This document shows, piece after piece, positions 17,601-25,493 of a stretch of DNA of 64,000 bases (position 1 is the stretch's first letter; every line of letters begins with the position of its first letter). This DNA comes from Novosphingobium sp. 18050 (GTDB taxonomy: Bacteria; Pseudomonadota; Alphaproteobacteria; Sphingomonadales; Sphingomonadaceae). The notes under the pieces were generated by a model that saw only the letters and a program-made list of their open reading frames with translations, ran no database searches and was not told where the DNA came from. The translations under genes and the position numbers were made by a program. Location of the stretch: contig NZ_CACSJO010000024.1 in assembly GCF_902706195.1 (NCBI RefSeq), forward strand, positions 1 through 64,000, written 5' to 3'.

Positions 17601-17821
17601 TTGTCGATGCCCTTGAGCTGCTGCTCGATGATCTGCGTCGTCGTGCGCTCAAGCGTTTCGGCGTCGGCGCCCGGATAGGCGGCGCTGATCGTGACCGTTG
17701 GCGGCGCGATCTCGGGAAACTGCGAGATCGGCAGGCTGCGGATCGCGATCGCGCCGAACATCATCAGCACGATCGCGATGACCCATGCGAAGATGGGCCT
17801 GTCGATGAAATAGCGAGACAT
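14636..17821 (-). CDS. RND multidrug efflux permease (HAE1/AcrB family)
   Basis: Inner-membrane, proton-driven exporter of 1061 aa with the standard two-fold layout of 12 TM helices and two large periplasmic loops. It starts MSRYFIDRPIFAWVIAIVLM, as AcrB homologs do. The TM4 proton-relay pair is present in GLLVDDAIVVVENVER, and GGSTGVIYRQFSIT follows. The C-terminal half carries VGLITTIGVSAKNAILIVEFA. It lies 6 bp after the adaptor gene and 2 bp before the channel gene. Likely substrates are hydrophobic toxins, antibiotics or solvents, but specificity cannot be read from the sequence. Confidence 0.95.
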   Translation of the reverse strand: MSRYFIDRPIFAWVIAIVLMMFGAIAIRSLPISQFPEIAPPTVTISAAYPGADAETLERTTTQIIEQQLKGIDNLRYFSASSSSAGRVTITLTFEQGTDPDIAQVQVQNKLQAATSLLPQDVQRQGVQVQKSAASFLLVTAIYSEDGSHSSTDLSDYIVSQVQDPVSRINGVGELQIFGTQYAMRIWVDPLKLRSYNLTIADISTAVSAQNAQVSAGQLGQLPSSKEQQLNVTVSVQSRLQTPEEFGNIRLRTDQGGAIVRLRDVARVELGAETYGFETQYNGKNSSGFGVRLASGANALDTVDAVKAEVEKIAKNFPADVKVAFPYDSTPFVRLSVEQVVHTLVEAVVLVFLVMFLFLQNWRATIIPTIAVPVVLLGTFGVMSMLGYSINTLTLFGMVLAIGLLVDDAIVVVENVERLIQTEHLSPKEAARKSMDEISGALIGIGMVLSAVFLPMAFFGGSTGVIYRQFSITIVSSMALSVMVALILTPALCATILKPHDPKQGQGNGLFARFFRWFNDKFDRGTKKYEKGVSSTARRWKRSSLIYLVIAGIMALVFSRLPGGFLPDEDQGIMIALVQGPPGSTLPRTQKGLDLVRDHFLKDEKANVESVFTINGFSFNGQGQSAGMAFIKLKDWAARSGGENHAAAIAGRSMGTFSKYRDAMIFALVPPAVQELGNATGFDLWLVDETNMGHEKLIAARNQMLGMAAGDKRVAQVRPVSLEDAPQLDIKIDQDKASALGLNLSAINTEISSAWGGAYVNDFLDRGRTKRVYLQADEPYRQVPEDLQNFYVRGTSGEMAPFGAFSTLSWKTAPVTLTRYNGRPAVQLQGAPGQGLSTGGAMAAITEMQAKLPPGTGLEWTGLSYEERLSGGQAPMLYALSLFIVFLCLAALYESWSVPISVLLVVPLGVIGAVTAAWMTGLNNDIYLQVGLITTIGVSAKNAILIVEFAEERVQAGMNAFDAAMEAARLRLRPILMTSLAFIFGVLPLALSTGAGAGGQNAIGRAVVGGMLSATVFAIFFVPMFFVVICRLFNHGQTDRQKPVTEDMHRPSEDGVGPQGF

Positions 17822-17827
17822 GGTCTG

Positions 17828-18985
17828 TTACTGCCCCTGCTTCGGCTGCTGGCCTGCCGCCGGAGCGTTGCCGCCGGCCTTCGCCGCCACGGCCTTGACC
17901 GCCGCGCCGGGACGCGCGTTCTGCGCGCCTTCGACGATGACCTTTTCACCCGCCTTCAGGCCGCCGGTGACCAGCCAGTTGGTGCCGACCGTGCGCGGTG
18001 CGGTGATCTTGCGACCCTCGACCTTGCCCTGCGCGCCGACGACGAGCACCGTCGGGGTGCCCTTTTCATCGCGTGTAACGGCGACCTGCGGGATCAGGAT
18101 GCCGTTGCTGCGGGTGCCTTCGACCAATTCGGCGCGCACATACATGCCGGGAAGCAGCAGACCGCCGGAGTTGGGGAACTGCGCCCGCACGACCTGGCTG
18201 CCGGTAGCGGGATCGACGCTGACGTCGGTGAACTTGAGCACACCTTCCTGCGGATAGACGCTGCCGTCCTCCAGCTTCAGGCGCACGCGTGCGTCGCCGC
18301 CTTCGCGTGAGATTTCGCCCGAAAGCAGTTGCTGGCGCAGCCTGAGAACGTCAGCGCTGGATTGCTGGATGTCGACGAAGATCGGGTCGATCTTCTGAAT
18401 CGTGGTCAGGGCCTCGGCCTGCGAAGCCGATACGAGAGCGCCGGTAGTGAAGGTCGAACGCCCGATACGGCCCGAAATCGGCGCGCGCAGGGTGGTGCGG
18501 CCCAGATCGATCTCGGCGGTCCGCAGCGCGGCCTGCTGGGCAGCGACGTCCGCCTGTGCCTGCTGCGCGGCCACGACGGCGTTCTCTGCGTCCTGACGCG
18601 AAATCGCGTTGATCTTCACCAGTTCGTTATAGCGCCGCGAAAGGGCGGAGGTGGAAGCAATCGCCGCACGGGCACGGCCCAGAGCGGCACGGGCGCTTGC
18701 AACCTGCGCTTCGTAAGGTGCTGGATCGATGCGATAAAGCGCCTGACCGGCGGTGACCTGGTCACCTTCGGTGAACAGGCGCTGCAGGATCAAACCGTTG
18801 ACCTGCGGACGAACGTCCGAAGTCTCGTAAGCACTGGTGCGGCCCGGAAGCTCGGTGCTGATGACCACGGCTTCCTCGCGCACGGTCACGACGCCTACCT
18901 CGGGCGGACCTGCGGGCGCGGCTTGCTGCCCTCCCCCTCCACATGCAGACAGCAGCAGCACCAGGGCCGGGGTGATCTTTTTCAT
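17828..18985 (-). CDS. RND efflux periplasmic adaptor (MFP) lipoprotein
   Basis: AcrA-like adaptor of 385 aa linking the RND permease to the outer-membrane channel. A signal peptide ends at the lipobox LLSAC (C15), followed by a Gly-rich linker. Then come the lipoyl half-motifs (ALYRIDPAPYEAQVASARAAL), an alpha-helical hairpin (about 95-165) and beta-barrel segments (TTLRAPISGRIGRS, VPQ-type IPQVAVTRDEKG). It is the first gene of the operon. Its promoter region contains a palindrome at 19019-19032 shared with the divergent TetR gene, so repression by that regulator is likely. Confidence 0.94.
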   Translation of the reverse strand: MKKITPALVLLLSACGGGGQQAAPAGPPEVGVVTVREEAVVISTELPGRTSAYETSDVRPQVNGLILQRLFTEGDQVTAGQALYRIDPAPYEAQVASARAALGRARAAIASTSALSRRYNELVKINAISRQDAENAVVAAQQAQADVAAQQAALRTAEIDLGRTTLRAPISGRIGRSTFTTGALVSASQAEALTTIQKIDPIFVDIQQSSADVLRLRQQLLSGEISREGGDARVRLKLEDGSVYPQEGVLKFTDVSVDPATGSQVVRAQFPNSGGLLLPGMYVRAELVEGTRSNGILIPQVAVTRDEKGTPTVLVVGAQGKVEGRKITAPRTVGTNWLVTGGLKAGEKVIVEGAQNARPGAAVKAVAAKAGGNAPAAGQQPKQGQ

Positions 18986-19018
18986 GGAGTCTATCCGCCA
19001 AAGGAGTTAAAGCGTGAG

Positions 19019-19032
19019 TGAGTGTTCACTCA
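19019..19032. promoter_or_regulatory. TetR-type operator between efflux operon and its repressor
   Basis: TGAGTGTTCACTCA is a perfect 14-bp palindrome (6-bp arms, TT centre). It lies 34 bp upstream of the adaptor ATG and 55 bp upstream of the divergent TetR ATG. It resembles operators of AcrR-like repressors of RND pumps. Confidence 0.6.
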
Positions 19033-19086
19033 TGATTCGGGCGCTCTTTATTGCGTCGCAGCATTCAATGCAAGTCGGGACGGGGA

Positions 19087-19701
19087 ATGACAAACAACTG
19101 TACTATCGACCGACCGCGCGCCGCACGGTCGGCGGCCCGGCGGCAACACCTTCTCCTCATAGCGCGTAACCTTTTTGCTGAGAAAGGGTTCCATCAGACC
19201 GGTGTGGCGCAGATCGCCAACGCTTCCGGCATCGCTGTCGGCCAGATTTACAGGGACTTCGCGAACAAGGAGGCGATCATCGCCGCCATCTGCGAGGCCG
19301 ACCTTGCCGGCTGGCTTCAGGAGGAAGTTCTTGAGGCCGCGGTGGCTGCCAGGGACAGTCAGGCGATCCGTGACTGGATCGAACGCGTCGCCATCGAGGA
19401 ACCCACGAAGGAGGAGCGCCGGCTGATGTGCGACCTGCTTGCGGAGGTTGGCCGCAACCCTATCATCGCGGAAATCAACCGCAAAGTGAACGAACGTCTC
19501 AACACCAGCCTGGAGGCCGCGCTCGTTTCGCTCGCGCCCGACACCACGCAGCAGCAGCGTCGCACGATGATGGATTTCATCCTGTCGATCTCGTGGGGGA
19601 TGGTCGCGCGGATGGAACTGTTTCCCTACCGCGAACATGCAACCCTGCACCGCTATGTCGGCTCGCTGCTTCGCCAGGAGATCGCCGCTCTGGGCCGCTG
19701 A
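19087..19701 (+). CDS. TetR/AcrR family repressor of the RND operon
   Basis: Regulator of 204 aa. The HTH (about 20-60) reads LLLIARNLFAEKGFHQTGVAQIANASGIAVGQIYRDFANKEAIIAA, typical of AcrR-like proteins. The C-terminal region is a helical ligand-binding domain. The ATG at 19087 follows GGGACGGGG. An upstream TTG at 19051 would add a 12-residue leader of no family likeness. It is divergent from the adaptor-pump-channel operon across a 101-bp region holding a perfect palindrome, which points to local repression relieved by a pump substrate. The inducer is unknown. Confidence 0.88.
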   Translation: MTNNCTIDRPRAARSAARRQHLLLIARNLFAEKGFHQTGVAQIANASGIAVGQIYRDFANKEAIIAAICEADLAGWLQEEVLEAAVAARDSQAIRDWIERVAIEEPTKEERRLMCDLLAEVGRNPIIAEINRKVNERLNTSLEAALVSLAPDTTQQQRRTMMDFILSISWGMVARMELFPYREHATLHRYVGSLLRQEIAALGR

Positions 19702-19901
19702 AAAGGCCCGCCCTGCCGCGCGAATCCCTCCAACGGGTTCAACGGATGGGCCGCACCATCGCCGCAACACGATTCGAGTCCGGCAACTGGCTGGAAACGG
19801 CACAATCGTGCGCGTTTGAGGGGTCTGGACATTCTTGCTTGTTCGTATCATCCTGATGCCATTGAAGACCGAACAATACGGTCTCGTGATAGGATGCCAA
19901 A

Positions 19902-20168
19902 ATGATGATCGAGAATAGTGACGTTGATACCGGCGATAAGGCAATGATCATTCTGCAGAGCCTGATCTGCTACCTGCGTGAAAAGAACGTGCTCTCTCGC
20001 GCGGATATGGAAGAACTGCGCGACCGCGTGGAGGCCCGTATCGCTGCGTCCGAGACCAGCCTTCCCTGCGGCCAGGCCATCGCTGCGGCGGCTGCAAGCG
20101 AAATGCGCGAACTCGACGACTTCTGCGGTAAGAAGTACGGCGGCAAGCATCGGCGCCGGGTAAACTGA
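19902..20168 (+). CDS. Small hypothetical protein (88 aa)
   Basis: I do not recognise a named family. The 88-aa protein has an acidic N-terminus, a helical stretch ILQSLICYLREKNVLSRADMEELRDRVEARI, and a basic tail KKYGGKHRRRVN. It has three Cys and no signal peptide or TM segment. The ATG at 19902 has AGGA 7 nt upstream, which supports real translation. It stands alone between the TetR gene (200-bp gap) and the convergent sensor-kinase gene. The helical core with a basic tail could bind nucleic acid or a partner protein, but that is speculation. Confidence 0.65.
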   Translation: MMIENSDVDTGDKAMIILQSLICYLREKNVLSRADMEELRDRVEARIAASETSLPCGQAIAAAAASEMRELDDFCGKKYGGKHRRRVN

Positions 20169-20177
20169 CCACCCGAA

Positions 20178-20201
20178 GCGCGCCTGTCGAAACCGGCGCG
20201 C
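20178..20201. terminator. Hairpin between convergent genes
   Basis: GCGCGCC at 20178-20184 pairs with GGCGCGC at 20195-20201 across a 10-nt loop. It lies between the ends of the small gene (+) and the sensor kinase gene (-). It is a plausible terminator for either, without a U-tract. Confidence 0.4.
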
Positions 20202-20207
20202 GCACTG

Positions 20208-21521
20208 TCATGGAGCTTTGGCGGGGATTTCAAACTCGACCCTGAGCCCCTGCCCAGGCACATTGGCCGCGACTAAGCGGCCCCTGTGTGCGGCAACCGC
20301 GCGTGACGCGATCGCAAGACCAAGGCCCAGACCCTGGCCATCCGTCTGTCCTCGCACGAACGGTTCGAACAGGGTGTCGATCAGATCCGGCGGCACGCCC
20401 GGTCCTTCGTCGACGACCGACAGGCGAAATGCGCCTTCACCGGCCAGGTACGCGCAGCGGACCTCGATCCGCCCTCCCGGCGGGGAAAAGCGCAGCGCAT
20501 TGCGCACAACGTTCTCTATCGCCCGGCGCATCAGCTCAGAACTGCCGCGCACCGGCGGGCGCCCCTCTTCCTCTTCGCCCGGCGCATCGAAGGCGATCTC
20601 GACAGCCCCCGGCTGCGCTTCATAGCGGGCATCGGCAATAACGCTGGCCGCCACGCCGACAAGGTCGAAGTAGTCGTCGCCGGGGTCCTGCTCGTTCTCG
20701 GCGCGGGCCAGCATGAGCAGTTCGCCGACTAGCCCGTCCAGCCGCTCGACCTCGCGCTCCATCCGGTCCATCGCGCTTTCGATCCGCGCCGGGCTCTGCC
20801 GCGCCAGCGCGATCGCCAATTGCAGCCGCGCCAGCGGGGAGCGCAATTCATGCGAAACGTCGTGGAGCAGCCGGTCGCGGCCCTGCACCAACTGCTCGAT
20901 CAGCCGCGCCGTGCGGTCGAATTCATGGGCAAGGTCCGCCACTTCGTCCCGCCGCGCGCCGATCGCGGGTGAAACCCGCGTTGCCAGTTCGCCGCGGGCA
21001 AGGCGTTCGAACCCGCGCCGCAGGTGGTTGATCGGGGCCAGCAGATACCAAGCGAGAAGCCCGCTGAAGAGCAGTCCCGCCAGCAAGCCCGTCACCACGA
21101 GTTCGCGCGGGACGTTGAGCAGCCCGGGCGAATCATCGCGGTGATAGCGAAAGCGCAGGAGATAACGCGCCCCCGCCGGGTCACTCACCCGCCGCTCCAG
21201 CACAGCGTACCCTTCGCCGGGTCGCGCCGGGGTCGCGCCGTCGGCGACGAGTTCCAGGCGGCGGCGCGAATCCTCGGGCAGGTTCGGCAACATCGCTCGG
21301 TAGCGCCCCGGGCCGCCGCCCGCGACTGCCTGCACAGCCGCCTCCAGCACCGGCGGGCCGATATGGCGGGTCATCAGGAATTCCGGCGGTTCGCGGTCTC
21401 CGCGCAGCGCGAAGAGCAGCCAGACCGCCTGCGTCATCACCACGAAGGTGACAAGGAACGCCAGCAGGATCTTCCAGAACAGCCGCCGTCCGGCCAACAG
21501 CCGCCCGATCCGGAGGCTCAT
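20208..21521 (-). CDS. Sensor histidine kinase, CpxA-like
   Basis: Inner-membrane sensor kinase of 437 aa. TM1 is about 16-39. A periplasmic domain of roughly 100 residues follows, then TM2 (VTGLLAGLLFSGLLAWYLLAPI). HAMP comes next, then HisKA with HDVSHELRSPLARLQ (phosphoacceptor H224), and an HATPase domain with N-box ENVVRNALRFS and G-boxes DEGPGVP and GLGLGLAI. The overall form and H-box match the CpxA/PfeS group that responds to envelope stress. The gene overlaps the upstream response-regulator gene (ATGA at 21521), so they are co-transcribed. It is divergent from the MacAB operon, a probable target. Confidence 0.93.
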   Translation of the reverse strand: MSLRIGRLLAGRRLFWKILLAFLVTFVVMTQAVWLLFALRGDREPPEFLMTRHIGPPVLEAAVQAVAGGGPGRYRAMLPNLPEDSRRRLELVADGATPARPGEGYAVLERRVSDPAGARYLLRFRYHRDDSPGLLNVPRELVVTGLLAGLLFSGLLAWYLLAPINHLRRGFERLARGELATRVSPAIGARRDEVADLAHEFDRTARLIEQLVQGRDRLLHDVSHELRSPLARLQLAIALARQSPARIESAMDRMEREVERLDGLVGELLMLARAENEQDPGDDYFDLVGVAASVIADARYEAQPGAVEIAFDAPGEEEEGRPPVRGSSELMRRAIENVVRNALRFSPPGGRIEVRCAYLAGEGAFRLSVVDEGPGVPPDLIDTLFEPFVRGQTDGQGLGLGLAIASRAVAAHRGRLVAANVPGQGLRVEFEIPAKAP

Positions 21522-22237
21522 CAGCGGACCCCCAGCCGGTAGCCGACGCCGCGCACCGTCTCCACGTTGGCCGCGCCGCGTGAGACCGATTCCAGCTTTT
21601 GGCGCAGGTTGCTGACGTGGACGTCAACACTGCGGTCATAAGTCTGGCGCGCACGGCCAAGACCCCGCAACGAAATCTCGTCCTTGGTTGCTACCGCCTC
21701 GCCGGCTCGGGCCAGCACCAGCAGGATGTTGAATTCGGACGCGGTCAATTCCACGGCCGCGCCTTGCCACTGCGCCTTGCGCGCGGCGACCTGCACTTCC
21801 AGCCCGCCCATCGCGATCGTTGCGGGCTGCAGGGCGGCCACCGGCTGCTGGCGGCGCAGGTTGGCGCGCAACCGGGCGACCAGCTCCCGCGGATAGCAGG
21901 GCTTGGCGACGTAATCGTCCGCGCCCAGCTCCAGCCCTATCACCTTGTCCACCTCGTCGCCGCGGGCGGAGAGCATGATGACCGGCACCTGATTGCTTTC
22001 CCGCAGGGCACGCAGCAGATCGATTCCGTTGAGGCGAGGCAGCATGATATCCAGCACCACCGCGTCATGCTCACCCGAAAGCGCGCGCGCCAGCCCCCGC
22101 CCGCCATCGGAGACGATCTCGACGCGGAAGCCTTCGCTTTCGAGATATTCGCCGAGCATGGCGCCCAGTTCGTGATCGTCGTCGATCAGCAGGATGCGTT
22201 TGGAATCCTCGTCCACCAAGCCTTGATGGCCCAGCAT
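21521..22237 (-). CDS. OmpR/CpxR-family response regulator
   Basis: Transcription factor of 238 aa. The receiver domain has RILLIDDDHELG and phosphoacceptor D63 in VVLDIMLPRLNG, plus LSARGDE and the conserved Lys in YVAKP. A winged-helix OmpR DNA-binding domain follows (VELTASEFNILLVLARAGEAV, RSVDVHVSNLRQKLE). The start is uncertain: ATG 22237, or GTG at codon 8. It overlaps the kinase gene. Upstream, 11-bp-phased CYTTAC repeats (22267-22305) resemble CpxR half-sites (GTAAA on the other strand), suggesting autoregulation and control of divergent macA. Confidence 0.92.
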   Translation of the reverse strand: MLGHQGLVDEDSKRILLIDDDHELGAMLGEYLESEGFRVEIVSDGGRGLARALSGEHDAVVLDIMLPRLNGIDLLRALRESNQVPVIMLSARGDEVDKVIGLELGADDYVAKPCYPRELVARLRANLRRQQPVAALQPATIAMGGLEVQVAARKAQWQGAAVELTASEFNILLVLARAGEAVATKDEISLRGLGRARQTYDRSVDVHVSNLRQKLESVSRGAANVETVRGVGYRLGVR

Positions 22238-22266
22238 CGCGCCGTTGTCAGCCGAAGCCTGCTTAC

Positions 22267-22305
22267 CCTTACGAAAACTTTACAAATCCCTGTCGAAGTC
22301 TTTAC
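22267..22305. promoter_or_regulatory. 11-bp-phased CYTTAC repeats, candidate response-regulator box
   Basis: Six-base units start at 22267 (CCTTAC), 22278 (CTTTAC), 22289 (CCTGTC, degenerate) and 22300 (CTTTAC), exactly 11 bp apart. The array sits between the divergent regulator (ATG 22237) and macA (ATG 22341) genes. Direct repeats at one-turn spacing are the hallmark of OmpR/PhoB/CpxR binding. Confidence 0.55.
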
Positions 22306-22340
22306 CCACAACTCACCAGCCACAAGCCATACCGGAGCCC

Positions 22341-23534
22341 ATGTTCACCACTCGTCGCATCGTGATCGGTGGCGCCATTCTGGGCGCGTGTATTCTCCTC
22401 CTCGTGTGGAAGCTGTTCCTGTCGGGGCCGGCCGAGCCCAATGTCGCGACCGCCAAGGTCGTGCGCGGCGCGATCGAGCATACGGTCGAGGCGACCGGCA
22501 CGCTTGAGCCCAAGGAACTGGTCAGCGTGGGCGCGCAGGTCGGCGGCCGGCTGGACCAGCTCAACGTCGCGGTAGGCGACGTGGTGCGTCAGGGCGACCT
22601 CATCGGCCTGATCGATCCGCGCACCCAGACCAACAGCCTGGAGACGGCAAAGGCCAATCTCGCCAACACGCAGGCCCAGCTTGCCGGCGCAAAGGCTACC
22701 CTGGCGCAAGCCCAACTCGCCTTCCGCCGCCAGCAGGCCCTGGGATCTGGCGAGGCGACCTCGCAGCAGGACTTCGAGGCGGCACGCGCAACTCTGCAAT
22801 CCGCGCAGGCCAGCTACGATGCGCTGCAGGCGCAGATCCGTGCGGCCGGGGTCAGCGTCGATACCGCGCAGGTACAACTGGGCTATACCAAGATAACCGC
22901 GCCGATGGACGGAGTGGTCGTCGCCGTGGTCAGCAAGCAGGGGCAGACGGTCAACGCCAACCAGTCGGCACCGACCATCGTCGTCCTCGCCAAGCTGGAT
23001 GTGATGACGATCAAGGCCGAAGTGTCCGAGGCCGACGTCATCAACGTAAAGCCCGGCCTGCCGGTCTATTTCACCATCCTGGGCGACCCGGACAAGCGCT
23101 ATGAAGCCAGGCTGCGCCTGATCGAACCGGCGCCCGAATCCATCGTCGACGAAGTCAGCACCAGTTCGAGCAGCTCCTCGACCAGCAGCACCTCCACGGC
23201 GATCTACTACAACGCCCTGTTCGAAGTCCCCAACAACGACGGCCGCCTGCGCGCGCTGATGACCGCCAAGGTCTCCATCGTGCTGGACCGCCGGGCCAAT
23301 GCCCTGTCCATCCCGGCCACAGCGCTCGGCGCCAAGGACAAGAACGGAAGCTACACGGTGCGCGTGAAGACCGGGGAAGGCCTGATCGAGAACCGCCAGA
23401 TCAGGATCGGGCTCAACAACAACGTCAATGTCGAGGTCGTCTCCGGCCTCAAGGAAGGCGAGAACGTGGTGGTCGGAGAGGCCAGCGCGGCAACCGCATC
23501 GAGCGGCCGCCGCATGGGCCCACCGGGTTTCTGA
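22341..23534 (+). CDS. macA: MacA-type periplasmic adaptor of ABC efflux pump
   Basis: Membrane-fusion protein (397 aa) that couples MacB to an outer-membrane channel for export of macrolides, siderophores, heme precursors or peptides. An N-terminal TM anchor (about 7-27) precedes the lipoyl domain (VGAQVGGRLDQLNVAVGDVV). A long alpha-hairpin (about 95-175) and beta-barrel parts (QLGYTKITAPMDGVVV) follow. An unusual Ser/Thr-rich insert lies at about residues 272-286, between barrel strands. The ATG at 22341 has GGAG just upstream. It is the first gene of a three-gene operon facing a CpxAR-like pair. Confidence 0.93.
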   Translation: MFTTRRIVIGGAILGACILLLVWKLFLSGPAEPNVATAKVVRGAIEHTVEATGTLEPKELVSVGAQVGGRLDQLNVAVGDVVRQGDLIGLIDPRTQTNSLETAKANLANTQAQLAGAKATLAQAQLAFRRQQALGSGEATSQQDFEAARATLQSAQASYDALQAQIRAAGVSVDTAQVQLGYTKITAPMDGVVVAVVSKQGQTVNANQSAPTIVVLAKLDVMTIKAEVSEADVINVKPGLPVYFTILGDPDKRYEARLRLIEPAPESIVDEVSTSSSSSSTSSTSTAIYYNALFEVPNNDGRLRALMTAKVSIVLDRRANALSIPATALGAKDKNGSYTVRVKTGEGLIENRQIRIGLNNNVNVEVVSGLKEGENVVVGEASAATASSGRRMGPPGF

Positions 23535-23541
23535 GGCGGCG

Positions 23542-25491
23542 ATGACCACCACGCCGCTCCTGTCGCTGTCGAAAGTCCGGCGTGAATATCCTTCGGGTGA
23601 CGGTGTCTTCGCCGCGCTCAAGGACATCGACCTGACGATCCAGGCGGGCGAGATGGTCGCCATCGTCGGCCAGTCCGGTTCGGGCAAGTCGACGCTGATG
23701 AATATTCTGGGCTGCCTCGACCGGCCGACCTCCGGATCGTACCGGGTCAGCGGGCGCGACACCGGCAAGCTGGAGCCGGACGAACTGGCCGCCCTGCGCC
23801 GCGAGCATTTCGGCTTCATCTTCCAGCGCTACCACCTGCTCACCGACCTTTCCGCGCTCGGCAATGTGGAAGTTCCGGCAGTTTATGCCGGCAAGCCGCG
23901 CGGCGAGCGGGCGGACCGGGCCGGGCAACTGCTCGCCCGCCTCGGCCTGGGTGAGCGCACCAAGCACCGGCCCGGCCAGCTTTCGGGCGGCCAGCAACAG
24001 CGCGTCTCGATCGCGCGCGCATTGATGAACGGCGGCGAGGTGATCTTCGCGGACGAGCCGACCGGCGCGCTCGACAGCGCCAGCGGCGTCGAGGTCATGG
24101 CTATCCTCGGCGAACTCCATGCCGAAGGTCACACGGTCATCATCGTCACCCACGACATGCACGTCGCCGAACACGCCGACCGGATCATCGAGATCCACGA
24201 CGGCGAGATCATCGACGACCGCCGCAAGGGCGAGGCCAGGCAGGCTGCCACCCTGCCCCCGCCGGTCCAGGGCACCAGCGGCTTCCAGCAGCTTGCCGAC
24301 CGGTTTCGGGAAGCCTTCCGCATGGCGGTGCTGGCGATGTCCGCGCACAAGCTGCGCACTTTCCTGACGATGCTGGGCATCATCATCGGCATCGCCTCGG
24401 TCGTATCCGTGGTGGCGCTGGGCAAGGGGTCGCAGGAGCAGATCCTCTCGGACATCTCGGGGCTGGGCACCAGCACCCTCACCGTCTTCCCCGGCAAGAG
24501 CTTCGGCGACATGCGATCGGGCAAGATCCAGACGCTCAAGGACACCGACGCCGACGCGCTCTCGCAGCTTTCGTACATCGACAGTGTGACCCCCAGCGTC
24601 TCCTCCAGCGTCACCGCCCGCTACCGCAACGTCGCCGCTACGGCGAGCGTCAGCGGCGTCGGCGCAGACTACTTCCGCGTGCGTGGTTTGAAGCTGGTGT
24701 CAGGCAGCCTGTTCGACCAGCAAAGCGTGCGCCGCCTCGAGCAGGACGCCGTTGTCGACGAGAACACCGTGAAAACCCTGTTCCCGGACGGCGAAGACCC
24801 GCTGGGCAAGGTCGTCCTGCTGAGCAAGGTGCCCGTGCGCATCGTCGGCGTCGTGGGCACCCAGCAGCAGGGCTTCGGCGGCAGCGACAGCCTGACCGCT
24901 TACGTGCCCTACACCACGGTGATGAGCCGGATGCTGGGCCAATCCTACGTATCGAACATCACCGTGCGCATCGCCGACAATACCCCCACCTCGGCGGCGG
25001 AGGCGGCGGTGACGCAGCTTCTGACCCAGCGCCACGGCACGGTCGACTTCTTCATCAGCAACTCCGACGACATCCGCGCCACGATCACCAGCGCCACCCA
25101 GACGATGACGCTGCTGGTGGCCGCGATCGCGGTGATTTCGCTGATCGTGGGCGGTATCGGGGTGATGAACATCATGCTCGTCTCGGTCACCGAGCGCACC
25201 GCCGAAATCGGCGTGCGCATGGCCGTCGGCGCGCGCCAGTCGGACATTCTCCAGCAGTTCCTGATCGAGGCGATTCTGGTATGCCTGATCGGCGGCGTGA
25301 TCGGGGTGCTGCTGTCACTTTCGGTGGGCGTCGTGTTCTACCTTGCGAGCGCCCCGATAACCCTGTCCTACTCGACCACTTCGATCGTTGCCGCCTTCGT
25401 GTGCTCCACGATGATCGGCATCGTTTTCGGCTTCCTACCCGCGCGCCGCGCAGCCCGGCTCGACCCGGTCGACGCCCTTTCGAGAGATTAA
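23542..25491 (+). CDS. macB: MacB-type ABC transporter (ATPase-permease fusion)
   Basis: Mechanotransmission ABC exporter of 649 aa. The N-terminal ATPase (about 1-230) has Walker A GQSGSGKST (43-51), Q-loop FQRYHLL, signature LSGGQQQRVSIARAL and Walker B VIFADEPTGALDS, with the H-loop in VTHD. Next come a TM helix, the MacB periplasmic core domain, and three C-terminal FtsX-type TM helices (VGGIGVMNIMLVSVTERTAE). It lies 7 bp after macA and 2 bp before the channel gene. Substrate is not inferable; control by the adjacent CpxR-like regulator is likely. Confidence 0.95.
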   Translation: MTTTPLLSLSKVRREYPSGDGVFAALKDIDLTIQAGEMVAIVGQSGSGKSTLMNILGCLDRPTSGSYRVSGRDTGKLEPDELAALRREHFGFIFQRYHLLTDLSALGNVEVPAVYAGKPRGERADRAGQLLARLGLGERTKHRPGQLSGGQQQRVSIARALMNGGEVIFADEPTGALDSASGVEVMAILGELHAEGHTVIIVTHDMHVAEHADRIIEIHDGEIIDDRRKGEARQAATLPPPVQGTSGFQQLADRFREAFRMAVLAMSAHKLRTFLTMLGIIIGIASVVSVVALGKGSQEQILSDISGLGTSTLTVFPGKSFGDMRSGKIQTLKDTDADALSQLSYIDSVTPSVSSSVTARYRNVAATASVSGVGADYFRVRGLKLVSGSLFDQQSVRRLEQDAVVDENTVKTLFPDGEDPLGKVVLLSKVPVRIVGVVGTQQQGFGGSDSLTAYVPYTTVMSRMLGQSYVSNITVRIADNTPTSAAEAAVTQLLTQRHGTVDFFISNSDDIRATITSATQTMTLLVAAIAVISLIVGGIGVMNIMLVSVTERTAEIGVRMAVGARQSDILQQFLIEAILVCLIGGVIGVLLSLSVGVVFYLASAPITLSYSTTSIVAAFVCSTMIGIVFGFLPARRAARLDPVDALSRD

Positions 25492-25493
25492 GC

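Noticed and set aside
14675..18310. A 1211-codon open frame on the plus strand
   Set aside because: It lies antisense to the RND permease and adaptor genes. The product is Arg/His/Asp-rich with no fold-like pattern, a shadow of codon bias in GC-rich DNA.
25281..25493. A longer N-terminus for the MacAB outer-membrane protein
   Set aside because: This part overlaps the macB coding region in another frame. The GTG at 25494 gives a proper lipoprotein signal peptide.
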